NCBI GenBank assembly: GCA_026129905.1
Contig: JAHCHE010000005.1
Span: 186,001-250,000 of the forward strand
Reading direction: 5' to 3'
DNA: 64,000 nucleotides
Source: Bryobacteraceae bacterium
Lineage (GTDB): Bacteria; Acidobacteriota; Terriglobia; Bryobacterales; Bryobacteraceae
The position numbers and the translations under genes were made by a program. The notes beneath the pieces were generated by a model, which saw only the letters and a list, made by a program, of their open reading frames with translations, did not search any database and was not told the DNA's origin. Of this stretch, positions 41,094 to 49,780 are shown piece by piece; the first letter of the stretch is position 1, and every line of letters begins with the position of its first letter.

Positions 41094-42284
41094 TCAACCT
41101 TCGCGGCGGGCTTTCGCTCCCGTCCGGCCTTTGGAGACTATGGCGACGGCGTCGACGGCGAAGCTGGCGTCGAGCGAGGGCAGCCCTTCGAACTCAACCA
41201 TGGTGGTAGCGGGAGGGGCGGTTTTTCTGAAGTAATCCGAACCGACGGTCCGGATGCGGTCCGCCAACGTCATCGAAATGGGGTAGAAGGAGGCGTGCGC
41301 GATGTCGGCGTAGGAGGCGCCTTGTTCGTCCAACACCTTCCCCAGCCGGTCGAAGGCGAGGCGGATGTCGGCGTCCTGGTGGCGGAAGGCCATCTGAATT
41401 CCGGTGAGGAGCAGGCGGCCGGCGCCGACCAGCGCCACTTGCGAACAGGCGGGACGCTTGTCGAGTCCATCGGGGTTGACAAAGCGTAAAGGCTCCGCCG
41501 GCGTCTGCTTCAAGCGGGTCACCGCTTCGCATTCCACGGAACCGTGCGTGTAGGAGCGCCGGAGCTGGACATAGTTGGCCGCGGCGGCGGGGAAGGCCGC
41601 GTTCATCGCCCCCCGGATCTGGTCGCCATCCTCCACCGAACTGCAATAGCAGGTGACGCGGAGCACGTCGCCGGATTCCAGACCGAGGCCCCGGACCGCC
41701 GCGGCAACCTTATTCAGCGACGCTTGGGCGAGGGGGGCGACCGTCAGGGTCGGCTCGGCGGACTCGGCCAGTTGACCGGAGATGAAGGCGAGACCGTGGG
41801 GGTTCACAGGCTTTTTGGTCTCGGCGACCGATTCAATCACCACCTGCGCCGACTGCGCCGGCAAGGCGCCGACCTGCACCACCGTCAACGCGGGCAGCGA
41901 GAGACGCTTATCCGAGAACTCCTCGCTGAGCACCGTCTGGACGCGGCGCGTGTCGCCGCTGCCGGCCACGAACGCGCGGAGCTTCACGATGCGGGACCGG
42001 CGGTTCGCATCCAGGATGTTCTTCAAGCTGTCGCGCACCTGCTTCGACAGCAGGCCCGTGGTGGTGATGGGCGTGACGTGGAAAACCAGCCGCGAGGCGT
42101 CGGCCAAGACCGCGGCGGGCGGTTCGGGCAGCACATCGAGGGACTGCATCACCTTCTTCTTGCCGATGTGCTCGTCCAGTTGGAGGGATGTATCGTCTTT
42201 CTTTTTCCTTCTCTGCGCATCGCCGGGCAACGCCGCCAACAGCAGCGCGAGAGTGAAAAACGCAGTCAGCCGGCACATCCTCAT
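41094..42284 (-). CDS. Secreted protein with three RidA/YjgF-like domains
   Basis: A 396-residue protein with signal peptide (LTAFFTLALLLAALPGDAQ) and a basic stretch RRKKKDD. Three RidA-like units follow: residues about 50-160 (GLLSKQVRDSLKNILDANRR), 160-275 (NPHGLAFISGQLAESAEPTL, then QASLNKVAAAVRGLGLESGD) and 275-390 (VALVGAGRLLLTGIQMAFRH, then AFDRLGKVLDEQGASYADIA). RidA enzymes hydrolyse reactive enamines using a conserved Arg; whether any unit keeps it cannot be judged with confidence. Export and triplication are atypical. It is convergent with the propeller gene (4 bp apart). Confidence 0.82.
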   Translation of the reverse strand: MRMCRLTAFFTLALLLAALPGDAQRRKKKDDTSLQLDEHIGKKKVMQSLDVLPEPPAAVLADASRLVFHVTPITTTGLLSKQVRDSLKNILDANRRSRIVKLRAFVAGSGDTRRVQTVLSEEFSDKRLSLPALTVVQVGALPAQSAQVVIESVAETKKPVNPHGLAFISGQLAESAEPTLTVAPLAQASLNKVAAAVRGLGLESGDVLRVTCYCSSVEDGDQIRGAMNAAFPAAAANYVQLRRSYTHGSVECEAVTRLKQTPAEPLRFVNPDGLDKRPACSQVALVGAGRLLLTGIQMAFRHQDADIRLAFDRLGKVLDEQGASYADIAHASFYPISMTLADRIRTVGSDYFRKTAPPATTMVEFEGLPSLDASFAVDAVAIVSKGRTGAKARREG

Positions 42285-42386
42285 CGCGTGGCTACGATTT
42301 TAACTTTAACAGAACCGCCGCGCGGGGGAGCGGCCGATCTCAGGACCGCCAGAGCGGGCCGCTGTTCCGGCGCCATCCAAAATGGT

Positions 42387-43883
42387 ATGATTGGACGTTC
42401 GATGCTGTGGAAGCCCCAGTTGGATGCCGGCTCCGAGGTGGCGCTATACCGCCAGCTCTTCGAGCAAATACGGGCTGCGATCGAATCGGGCTCGCTCGGC
42501 GAAGGCGACCGGCTGCCGCCGACCCGCGAATTGGCTGGCCAACTTGGACTGAATCGCACGACGGTGACGGCGGCCTACCGGCTGCTGGAATCGGAAGGGC
42601 TGATCAGCGGGCAGGTGGGACGGGGAAGCTACGTCGCCGGCGCGGCCGCGGGACGAACGGCGCTGCGCTGGGACCGGATGCTGGCGCGCGCGCCGGGCGA
42701 CGCGGTCCATCCACCGTCGCTGGCCGCCTCGGCTGGGACGATCAGCTTCGCCACGTCGCGGCCGTCCGAAGAGTTGTTTCCCACGCGCGAGTTTCGGGCG
42801 ACGATCGATGAAGTGGTGGGCGGCGGGGCGGTGGGCGAACTGCTGCAACTCGGCTCGCCGAACGGATATGCGCCGCTGCGGAGGCACCTGCTGGAGGAGG
42901 CGCGGCAAGCGGGCATCGCGCGTCGCAGCGACGACATCATCGTCACCAGCGGCTGCCAGCAGGCGCTCGATCTGCTGCAACGGGTCCTGATCGCGCCGGG
43001 CGACGCGGTGGCGGTGGAGGATCCGGTGTACCCGGGCGTACATCACGCGCTGGCGCGGGGCGGGGCGCGGGTTTTGGGCGCGCCTGTCGGAGCGGATGGG
43101 ATCGACGTTCCGCGGCTGGAGCAGGTGGTTCGGGAGGCGAGCCCCAAGGCTCTCGTGGTGACGCCGAATTTCCAGAACCCGACTGGGGCCACGCTGCCGC
43201 TGGAGGCGCGCGAGGCGATTCTCCGCATCGCGAAAGCCCACGGCGTGATCGTGGTGGAGAACGACATCTACGGCGAGCTGCGCTATCACGGCGCCGCGCT
43301 GCCGACGCTGAAGCAGTTGGACGAGACGGGCGACGTGGTGCAGCTCCGGAGTTTTTCCAAGATCGCGTTTCCGGGCCTGCGGGTCGGTTGGGTGATCGCG
43401 CCGCGGCCGCTGACGGCGGAACTGGCCGAGGCGAAGCAATGGTCGGACCTGCACACGGACCACCTGTCGCAGGCGGTGCTGCTGCGATTCGCGCAATCGG
43501 GACGGCTGGCGGTTCACCGGCAGCGGGTGGTGAAAGCGGGAGCGGAACGGCTGGCGGCGGCGTTGCAGGCGTGCGAAAAGCTGCTGCCGGACGGCGCGCG
43601 CTTCACGCGGCCGCGCGGCGGCATGAGCCTATGGGTGACCCTGCCGGCGGGGCTGGACGCGGGCGAGATGCTGCCGCGGGCGCACCGGGAGAACGTGACC
43701 TACCTGCCGGGAAAGTACTTCTCGGTGAACCGGCCGCATTCGGGCAGTCTGCGGCTGAGTTTCGCGGGGCTGCCTCCGGATAAGATCCGGAAAGGAATCG
43801 CGGTCCTGGGCGGCGTTTTTGGCGAGGAACTCGAGCGGGCGAGGGAAGCGGCAAATTCCGAGCCCGTTCCGGCGATGGTTTGA
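42387..43883 (+). CDS. MocR/PdxR-type GntR regulator with aminotransferase-like domain
   Basis: A 498-residue fusion. Residues about 5-80 are a GntR winged helix (LYRQLFEQIRAAIESGSLGE, then DRLPPTRELAGQLGLNRTTV). Residues about 110-490 are an aspartate aminotransferase fold with the PLP-binding Lys in SFSKIAFPG and the Tyr/Asn pocket in NFQNPTGATLP. PdxR, a member of this family, controls pdxST, and pdxS starts 61 bp downstream here in the same direction. An aminotransferase function cannot be excluded. ATG 42387 or 42402 are both possible starts. Confidence 0.88.
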   Translation: MIGRSMLWKPQLDAGSEVALYRQLFEQIRAAIESGSLGEGDRLPPTRELAGQLGLNRTTVTAAYRLLESEGLISGQVGRGSYVAGAAAGRTALRWDRMLARAPGDAVHPPSLAASAGTISFATSRPSEELFPTREFRATIDEVVGGGAVGELLQLGSPNGYAPLRRHLLEEARQAGIARRSDDIIVTSGCQQALDLLQRVLIAPGDAVAVEDPVYPGVHHALARGGARVLGAPVGADGIDVPRLEQVVREASPKALVVTPNFQNPTGATLPLEAREAILRIAKAHGVIVVENDIYGELRYHGAALPTLKQLDETGDVVQLRSFSKIAFPGLRVGWVIAPRPLTAELAEAKQWSDLHTDHLSQAVLLRFAQSGRLAVHRQRVVKAGAERLAAALQACEKLLPDGARFTRPRGGMSLWVTLPAGLDAGEMLPRAHRENVTYLPGKYFSVNRPHSGSLRLSFAGLPPDKIRKGIAVLGGVFGEELERAREAANSEPVPAMV

Positions 43884-43944
43884 ATGCGGGTCCGCGAGGG
43901 AGGACAGTCCCGTCGCGGGCGTAACGAATTAATTGGGAGGACTT

Positions 43945-44829
43945 ATGTATCTGGACGATGCCTTTCGGGTAAAGGTCGGTCTGGCGGAGATGCTCAAGGG
44001 CGGCGTCATCATGGACGTAACGAACGCCGAGCAGGCGCTGATCGCGGAGAAGGCGGGCGCGGCGGCGGTGATGGCGCTGGAGCGCGTGCCGGCCGACATC
44101 CGCAAAGAGGGCGGGGTGGCCCGCATGGCGCCGATCCGCAAGATCCGCGAGATCATGGCGGCGGTGAGCATCCCGGTGATGGCGAAAGCCCGCATCGGGC
44201 ATTTCATGGAGGCGCGGATCCTGGAAGCGCTGGCGATCGACTACATCGACGAGAGCGAAGTGCTGACGCCGGCCGACGAGGAGCACCACATCGACAAGCG
44301 CGACTACAAGGTTCCGTTCGTCTGCGGGGCGCGGAACCTGGGCGAGGCGCTGCGGCGGATCGCCGAAGGCGCGGCGATGATCCGGACGAAGGGAGAGGCG
44401 GGCTCGGGGAACATCGTCGAGGCCGTGCGCCACATGCGGACGATCGTCAAGGAGATGCGGCAGTTGACGGTGCTGGGGCCGGAGGAACTGGTGGCGGAGT
44501 CGAAGAAGCTGGCGGCGCCGCTCGAGCTGGTGCAGTACGTGGCCAAGCACGGAAAGCTGCCGGTTCCGAACTTTTCGGCGGGCGGCATCGCGACGCCGGC
44601 CGACGCCTCGCTGGTGATGCACCTGGGCGCGGAGGCGGTTTTTGTCGGCTCGGGCATTTTCAAGTCCGACGATCCGGAGGCGCGGGCGCGGGCCATCGTG
44701 AAGGCGACCACGTACTACAAGGATCCGGCGAAGCTGCTGGAGGCGAGCGAGGAACTGGGCATGGGCATGCCGGGCCTGGACGTCTCCAAGCTGGACGAGT
44801 CGGAGCTGCTGCAAACGCGAGGCTGGTAA
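43945..44829 (+). CDS. pdxS: Pyridoxal 5'-phosphate synthase, lyase subunit PdxS
   Basis: A 294-residue TIM-barrel that builds PLP from ribose 5-phosphate, glyceraldehyde 3-phosphate and ammonia. Family motifs are complete: [20 protein letters not shown], the catalytic Lys in [34 protein letters not shown] with the second Lys, and the phosphate loop [18 protein letters not shown] 43945 has GGGAGG 5 bp upstream and gives the standard length. pdxT begins immediately after its stop. Confidence 0.98.
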   Translation: MYLDDAFRVKVGLAEMLKGGVIMDVTNAEQALIAEKAGAAAVMALERVPADIRKEGGVARMAPIRKIREIMAAVSIPVMAKARIGHFMEARILEALAIDYIDESEVLTPADEEHHIDKRDYKVPFVCGARNLGEALRRIAEGAAMIRTKGEAGSGNIVEAVRHMRTIVKEMRQLTVLGPEELVAESKKLAAPLELVQYVAKHGKLPVPNFSAGGIATPADASLVMHLGAEAVFVGSGIFKSDDPEARARAIVKATTYYKDPAKLLEASEELGMGMPGLDVSKLDESELLQTRGW

Positions 44830-45399
44830 GTGAAACGGATCGGAGTGCTGGCGCTCCAGGGCGATTTCGAAGCCCACCGGAAGGCGCTCGAGGAAGCGGG
44901 GGCCGAAGCGGTGGAGGTGCGGACGGCGGAGGAACTGGAGCGCGTGGACGGCCTAGTGATACCGGGCGGCGAAAGCACGACCATGCTGAAGCTGCTCCGG
45001 CTGGAAGGGCTGTTCGAGCCGCTGCGCGCGTTCGGCGAGCGGCGGCCGATTTTCGGCACCTGCGCCGGCGCGATTCTGCTGGCGAGGGATGTCGCCAATC
45101 CGCCGCAGGAATCGCTCGGCCTTGTGGACATCGGCGTGGAACGGAACGCGTACGGGCGGCAGGTCGACAGCCGGGTGGCGCGCGTGCCGCTGGCGGAGGA
45201 AAACGGCGGGGGAGAGATGGAGGCGGTGTTCATCCGGGCGCCGATCATCCGCCGGGTGGGCGAGGGCGTGCGGGTCCTCGCCCGGTATAACGGCGATCCG
45301 GTGCTGGTGGCGCAAGGGCGTCACCTGGTGGCGACGTTCCATCCGGAACTGTCGCGGGACCGGCGGGTGCACCAGCTATTTCTGGGGAACGGCCAGTGA
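44830..45399 (+). CDS. pdxT: Pyridoxal 5'-phosphate synthase, glutaminase subunit PdxT
   Basis: A 189-residue class I glutaminase that feeds ammonia to PdxS. Motifs: IGVLALQGDFEAHRKALEEA, the nucleophile Cys in FGTCAGAILLA, and the His-x-Glu pair in VATFHPELS. GTG 44830 follows the pdxS stop with no gap. The end overlaps the phosphatase gene start by 4 bp (GTGA at 45396-45399). Confidence 0.97.
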   Translation: MKRIGVLALQGDFEAHRKALEEAGAEAVEVRTAEELERVDGLVIPGGESTTMLKLLRLEGLFEPLRAFGERRPIFGTCAGAILLARDVANPPQESLGLVDIGVERNAYGRQVDSRVARVPLAEENGGGEMEAVFIRAPIIRRVGEGVRVLARYNGDPVLVAQGRHLVATFHPELSRDRRVHQLFLGNGQ

Positions 45400-45794
45400 A
45401 GAAGCCGCGCGTTTTGTTCGTGTGCATCGGGAACGCCTGCCGGAGCCCGATGGCCTGGGCGCTGGCGAGGGCCCGGGGCGCCGATGTGATGGAGGTGGAA
45501 AGCGCGGGCCTGGCCCCGGCCGTGTTCGTGCCGGAGTTGACGCTCGAGGTGATGAAGGACCGGGGGATCGACGCCAGCGATCACTGGCCCCGGAGCTTTC
45601 GCGAGGTGGACGCGTCCCGGTTCGACCTGGTGGTGAACATGAGCGGCCACCCGATCCGCTGCGCGGTTCCGGTCCGCAACTGGGACGCGCCGGACCCGAT
45701 CGGCGGCGACAAGCAGGAGTACGAGCGAACCGCGGCGCTGATCGAGCGGCTGGTCGGCGAGTTGCTCGAGGAATTTCGGGCGAAGCGCGCGTGA
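45396..45794 (+). CDS. Low-molecular-weight tyrosine-phosphatase family protein
   Basis: A 132-residue protein with the P-loop CIGNACRSPMA (C-x5-R-S) near the N-terminus, starting at Cys10, and the general-acid loop WDAPDP. This fold serves both protein-tyrosine phosphatases and thioredoxin-coupled arsenate reductases. The reductase's pair of resolving cysteines near residues 82 and 89 is represented by a single Cys (IRCAVP), so phosphatase is the safer call, although arsM and arsR lie just downstream on the other strand. It is translationally coupled to pdxT. Confidence 0.85.
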   Translation: MKKPRVLFVCIGNACRSPMAWALARARGADVMEVESAGLAPAVFVPELTLEVMKDRGIDASDHWPRSFREVDASRFDLVVNMSGHPIRCAVPVRNWDAPDPIGGDKQEYERTAALIERLVGELLEEFRAKRA

Positions 45795-45804
45795 GGCCTG
45801 CGCC

Positions 45805-46626
45805 TCAGGGCTTGCGCGCGCGTACGAATCCGCTGAAGAACTTCCCGTCAACCAGCGGCGCGACGCGATCGACGTCGAGGCCTTTCTCAGTGAGGAACTC
45901 GCGGGCCTGGCTGGTCTCGTAGACGCGGGTGGGCTCGATGCCGGCGTCGGTAAAACCGGCGGCGCGCAGCCTGGACAGGTAGTCGTTCTCGTCGAGCGCG
46001 CCGGCGATGCAGCCGACCCAGAGTTCAATGCTGCGGCGGATGTCCGGCGGGATCTCGCCCCTTGTGACCACGTCGGAGACGGCGAAGCGGCCGCCGGGCT
46101 TGAGGACCCGGAAGGCCTCGCGCAGTACCTTGTCCTTGTCGGCGGAGAGATTGATGACGCAGTTGGAGATGACGACGTCGACGGAATTGTCGGGCAGGGG
46201 GATGTTCTCCATTTCGCCCCTGAGAAACTCGACATTCTTCACGCCAGATTTCTCTTTGTTTTCCTCGGCGAGGGCGAGCATTTCGTCGGTCATGTCGAGG
46301 CCGTACGCTTTGCCGGAGGGGCCGACGCGGCGGGCCGAAAGCAGGACGTCGATGCCGCCGCCGGAACCGAGGTCGAGGACCACTTCGCCGGGCTTGAGTT
46401 CGGCGAGCGCGGTGGGATTGCCGCAGCCGAGCGAGGCCAGCAGCGCCTCTTCGGGGATCTCGGAGGCCTGGCCGCTATCGTAGAGGTTGGCGGTGATGGG
46501 ATCGCAGGCGCCGAGCGGCTGCGCTTTTCCGGTTCCGCAGCAGGACGACTTGCCTCCTTCGAGCACTTGCAGCGCGGCTTGTCCGTAGCGTTGCCGCACG
46601 ACTTCCTTGACGTTGGCGGTGGTCAC
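45805..46626 (-). CDS. arsM: Arsenite S-adenosylmethionine methyltransferase
   Basis: A 273-residue enzyme that methylates As(III) for detoxification. Rossmann motif I is VLDLGSGGGIDVLLSA. The three conserved arsenic-binding cysteines are visible in SLGCGNP, SNCVINL and WVGCIAG, and an N-terminal Cys pair SSCCGTG is also typical. GTG 46626 is chosen because AAGGAG lies 6 bp upstream; earlier in-frame codons overlap arsR. It follows the regulator gene by 14 bp, so it is the second gene of an arsR-arsM operon. Confidence 0.93.
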   Translation of the reverse strand: MTTANVKEVVRQRYGQAALQVLEGGKSSCCGTGKAQPLGACDPITANLYDSGQASEIPEEALLASLGCGNPTALAELKPGEVVLDLGSGGGIDVLLSARRVGPSGKAYGLDMTDEMLALAEENKEKSGVKNVEFLRGEMENIPLPDNSVDVVISNCVINLSADKDKVLREAFRVLKPGGRFAVSDVVTRGEIPPDIRRSIELWVGCIAGALDENDYLSRLRAAGFTDAGIEPTRVYETSQAREFLTEKGLDVDRVAPLVDGKFFSGFVRARKP

Positions 46627-46640
46627 GTTATTCTCCTTAT

Positions 46641-46991
46641 TTAACGGCAAATTCGCACGATTTCTTCCGGTTCGACGGCCTTGTTCCGCGTGCAGCACTC
46701 GGCGTAGAGGAAGGTCAGCAATTCCTGAAGCGCCTCGGCGTTGGCGCGATAGCGCAGAAAGGTTCCTTCGCGCGAAACGAGGACGAGGCCCTCGCTCTTC
46801 AGCTTCTCGAGGTGGTGGGAGAGCGTGGAGGGGGCGATGTCGAGCTCCGACTGGATGTCGCCGACCACGAGGCCATCCGGGTGGGCCGACAGCAAGATGC
46901 GGAGAATGCGCAAGCGGGCCTCGGCGCCGATGGCGGCGAACATGTCGGCGTAGCGGACGATCTGTTCCTGACGAATAGCGGTCCTGGGCAT
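46641..46991 (-). CDS. arsR: ArsR-family metalloregulator
   Basis: A 116-residue winged-helix repressor: MFAAIGAEARLRILRILLSA, then the recognition helix in DIQSELDIAPSTLSHHLEKL. A C-terminal Cys pair in YAECCTRNK could form the As(III) site; the classical CxC in the DNA-binding helix is absent, so the sensor type differs from plasmid R773 ArsR. ATG 46991 has no ribosome-binding site and lies about 6 bases from the predicted transcription start, implying an almost leaderless mRNA. The family is known to repress its own operon. Confidence 0.9.
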   Translation of the reverse strand: MPRTAIRQEQIVRYADMFAAIGAEARLRILRILLSAHPDGLVVGDIQSELDIAPSTLSHHLEKLKSEGLVLVSREGTFLRYRANAEALQELLTFLYAECCTRNKAVEPEEIVRICR

Positions 46992-47032
46992 CGAACTAAT
47001 TCGATGATAGCAGAAGTATAGAATAACGGCAA
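46990..47032 (-). promoter_or_regulatory. arsR-arsM promoter and palindromic operator
   Basis: On the minus strand TTGCCG (47032-47027) and TATCAT (47009-47004) are spaced by 17 bp. A perfect inverted repeat ATCGAA-ctaa-TTCGAT (46990-47005) starts inside the -10 box and runs to the first bases of the arsR ATG. Its position just downstream of the -10 is that expected for an ArsR operator. Confidence 0.7.
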
Positions 47033-47151
47033 GAGAAAAAACACGCCGGGCGCGGACAGGGGAGGCAGAGCGGAGCGCGTCGCCACGAATGGCGACGCGA
47101 AGCCGGCAAGAAAGCCGGCTTGCAAGCGTGGACGCTCGCCCCACCCCGGGG

Positions 47152-48012
47152 CTATTTTCTGCGGATTAGGCCGGAATTCGCCGGGATATTTGCCGGAGTT
47201 TCGCCATTCGCGGGGCTCGAAACGGGCTCGACGGGCGCCGGCGGGTTCGTTTGGTTGGAGGCGGAGGCCGCGGCGGTCCTGGGGGGCGGCGCGGTTGGCT
47301 TCGTTTCGCTTGCGGCGGCGTTCGGTTCGGGTTCGACGGGCTTGGCCATCGAGGGCGGCGGTTCCTGGGGCAGGTAGCCGGCCTGGCCGGTGCGGACCCG
47401 CTCGAGTTCCTTCAGCGCGCGGTAGTAGTCGCGGCGGGACTGCGCCTGGTAGCGGACCAGTAGAGAGAAGGCCTGCGGGTTGTTGGCCCATGCGAGGCCG
47501 GCCATCAGTTCCTGCACGTCCTCGGGCTCTTCGGCGAGCGCGGGCGGGTCGGGCTCGGAGGCTTCGGGCGTTTTCGGAGGGATGGTATCGCCGTAGAAAG
47601 AGCAGTCGTCGGGCATGGACTCGCGCCAGCGCGGGATGATCCGCTTGGGTTCCTCGGTGGCGTGGACGTAAGCGTCGTGCATCTGGGAGGCGAGGAGGCC
47701 GGTTTCGATGCGGGCGAGGTGTTTCATGCGCCAGGCGGCGACGGCGATTTCGTCGACCAGGGTCCGCTTGTGGACGGAGGAGGGCCGGAAGTCGGCGCGG
47801 TAGTCGGTGAGGAGGGATTCGAGTTCCCGGTTGGGTTTGGCGAGCAGGGTGGCGGCGGAGGCGAGGATGCGATGCCGGGTGGAATTCGCGCTGGAGCGCT
47901 TTTTGCCGGCTTCGGAGACGGGGCCAGTAGATTTCAGGGCGTTGGCGCGGTTGGCTTCGAGCTTGCGGGGGCTGACCGAGCCGGGGAGGGGCTGGGAAAC
48001 GGCGTCGTGCAT
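47152..48012 (-). CDS. Acidobacterial multi-copy family protein (KLEANRANALKSTGP type), function unknown
   Basis: A 286-residue protein that starts with the motif VSPRKLEANRANALKSTGP followed by EAGKKRSSANSTRHRILA. This N-terminus is shared by large paralogous families in acidobacteria and planctomycetes. A helical middle (RTLVDEIAVAAWRMKHLARI, then FSLLVRYQAQSRRDYYRALK) is followed by a Pro/Ala-rich disordered tail from about residue 225. No signal peptide or catalytic motif is seen. A GC-rich hairpin plus T-rich stretch lies in its leader. The function is not known to me. Confidence 0.75.
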   Translation of the reverse strand: MHDAVSQPLPGSVSPRKLEANRANALKSTGPVSEAGKKRSSANSTRHRILASAATLLAKPNRELESLLTDYRADFRPSSVHKRTLVDEIAVAAWRMKHLARIETGLLASQMHDAYVHATEEPKRIIPRWRESMPDDCSFYGDTIPPKTPEASEPDPPALAEEPEDVQELMAGLAWANNPQAFSLLVRYQAQSRRDYYRALKELERVRTGQAGYLPQEPPPSMAKPVEPEPNAAASETKPTAPPPRTAAASASNQTNPPAPVEPVSSPANGETPANIPANSGLIRRK

Positions 48013-48029
48013 GGTTGAAGTACCTCGGA

Positions 48030-48061
48030 AAAAGGAAAAGCCCCGGGACGGCGCCCGGGGC
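48030..48061 (-). terminator. Intrinsic-terminator-like hairpin in the leader of the 48012 gene
   Basis: An 8-bp perfect stem GCCCCGGG / CCCGGGGC (48040-48061) with a 6-nt loop is followed on the minus strand by TTTTCCTTTTT, then by the start codon of the 47152-48012 gene at 48012. A terminator facing into the gene suggests transcriptional attenuation or the end of an upstream transcript. Confidence 0.5.
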
Positions 48062-48247
48062 CTAAGGAGTTGCTTATCGCTTCGCTACCAGTATGGCATG
48101 GAAGTCAAAGAAAACGGATCGGAGGGAAGCGGGGAAGGAGGAGGTAAGTGCAATGGATGGAGGAGGTTAGGAATATTTTGTAGGGGGTGTGACTGAGCGT
48201 TCACGGCTTAGCCGTGCTATGTTCGGAGGGACAGGCGGCAGGCTCCC

Positions 48248-49738
48248 ATGATTTCCCTTGACCATGTCCTGATCATTGCCGCAGCACTTCTGATAGCCGG
48301 CGTGCTGGCCAGCAAGGCGGCGAGCCGCCTTGGGGTACCCGCTCTGCTACTGTTTCTGTTCACGGGGATGCTTGCAGGCGAGGAGGGGCCGGGGGGCATT
48401 CCGTTTGACGACGCGGCGCTCGCGCAAGTGCTGGGCATTATCGCGCTGTCATTCATTCTGTTCGCAGGCGGGTTGGATACGGACTGGGCCAGCGTGTCGG
48501 CCGTGAAGTGGCGAGGCTTGAGCCTGTCGACGCTCGGGGTTTCGATCACCGCCGGTATTTCCGGCGGCCTGGCCGCGCCGCTACTGGGTTTCTCGTGGCG
48601 CGAAGGACTGCTGCTCGGGGCGATCATGTCGTCGACGGACGCTGCCGCGGTTTTTGCCGTGCTGCGGTCGCGCGGGGTCAGCCTGAAGGGTTCCAGCCGG
48701 CCATTACTGGAACTGGAGTCCGGCAGCAACGATCCGATGGCGGTGTTTCTGACGCTGGCATTCATCCGGCTGGTAAATCGGCCGGACAGTCCGGTGCTGG
48801 ACCTGGCGCTGATGTTCGTGTTGCAGATGACGGTGGGGGCCGCGATCGGCTACGGCCTGGGGAAAGCGTCGGTGGCGGCGCTCAATCGGGTGAAGCTCGA
48901 AACCGACGGACTCTATCCGGTCCTGACGCTGAGCGTCGTTCTGCTGACGTATGGCCTGGCTTCCTTCCTCCAAGGGAACGGCTTTCTGGCCGTGTACCTG
49001 GCGGGCATCGTCATGGGGAACAGCGACTTCATTCACAAGCGCAGCCTGATGCGGTTCCACGACGGGCTGGCGTGGCTGATGCAGATCACGATGTTCGTGA
49101 CGCTGGGACTGCTGGTGTTTCCATCGCACCTGTTGCCGGTGGTTTGGCGGGGACTTTTCATCGCGGGTGTTCTCATGTTCGTGGCGCGGCCGGCGGGCGT
49201 ATTTCTCAGCCTGGCGTTGGCCAGCATGGGAGTCCGGGAAAAGGCGCTGGTGTCGTGGGTGGGGCTACGCGGCGCCGTACCGATTGTGTTGGCCACGTTT
49301 CCGTTTGTCGCGGGCGCGCCGAACGCCGAGCTGTATTTCAACATCGTCTTTTTCGTCGTTCTCACATCGGTGCTTCTCCAAGGGACATCGATTCCGCTGG
49401 TGGCGCGGTGGCTGGATCTCGAAGCGCCGCTGGAGAAGAAGAGGGAGTACCCGCTGGAGTATGTCGCCGGCGGCAAAACGCGGAACGATCTTATCGAAGT
49501 CCCTATCCCGGACCACTCGCCGGCGATCGGGCGTCAGATTGTGGATCTTCGCCTGCCGAGGTCGGCCTTGATCGTCCTGGTGAGCCGCGGCGACGATTTT
49601 CTGGTACCGCGCGGGGGAACGACGCTGGAGCGGGGCGACGTGATGCTGGTGCTCGGGGAGAGCACAGACATCGAGGCGGTGCGGTCGGCGGTGGAGGCTG
49701 GTGCGCCGCCGGCGGACGGGGGCGGCCGGCCCGCCTGA
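48248..49738 (+). CDS. K+/H+ (or Na+/H+) antiporter, CPA1 family, with RCK_C domain
   Basis: A 496-residue membrane antiporter resembling NhaP2/CvrA. Twelve or so helices span residues 5-390, including SSTDAAAVFAVLRSRG with the conserved Asp, and ESGSNDPMAVFLTL. A TrkA-C (RCK_C) ligand-sensing domain follows at about 410-485 (LIEVPIPDHSPAIGRQIVDL, then LVPRGGTTLERGDVML). This domain pattern points to potassium/proton exchange. Its last 138 coding bases recur in decayed form at 52542-52680. It is convergent with the ADOP permease. Confidence 0.9.
   Translation: MISLDHVLIIAAALLIAGVLASKAASRLGVPALLLFLFTGMLAGEEGPGGIPFDDAALAQVLGIIALSFILFAGGLDTDWASVSAVKWRGLSLSTLGVSITAGISGGLAAPLLGFSWREGLLLGAIMSSTDAAAVFAVLRSRGVSLKGSSRPLLELESGSNDPMAVFLTLAFIRLVNRPDSPVLDLALMFVLQMTVGAAIGYGLGKASVAALNRVKLETDGLYPVLTLSVVLLTYGLASFLQGNGFLAVYLAGIVMGNSDFIHKRSLMRFHDGLAWLMQITMFVTLGLLVFPSHLLPVVWRGLFIAGVLMFVARPAGVFLSLALASMGVREKALVSWVGLRGAVPIVLATFPFVAGAPNAELYFNIVFFVVLTSVLLQGTSIPLVARWLDLEAPLEKKREYPLEYVAGGKTRNDLIEVPIPDHSPAIGRQIVDLRLPRSALIVLVSRGDDFLVPRGGTTLERGDVMLVLGESTDIEAVRSAVEAGAPPADGGGRPA
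49561..49698 (+). repeat. Antiporter 3'-end repeat, intact copy
   Basis: Bases coding SALIVLVSRGDDFLVPRGG to RSAVEA of the antiporter. They match 52542-52680 with about 16 mismatches and one indel, in direct orientation. The ADOP permease gene lies between the copies. Confidence 0.8.
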
Positions 49739-49780
49739 GTGCAAGCCGCCCCAAGCGGACGCCTCTGTAGCAGGTATCGA

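Noticed and set aside
45396-45794. Arsenate reductase (ArsC) for the small phosphatase
   Set aside because: Only one of the two resolving Cys of the thioredoxin-coupled enzyme can be placed, and the gene is coupled to pdxT on the opposite strand from arsRM, so the neutral phosphatase call is kept.
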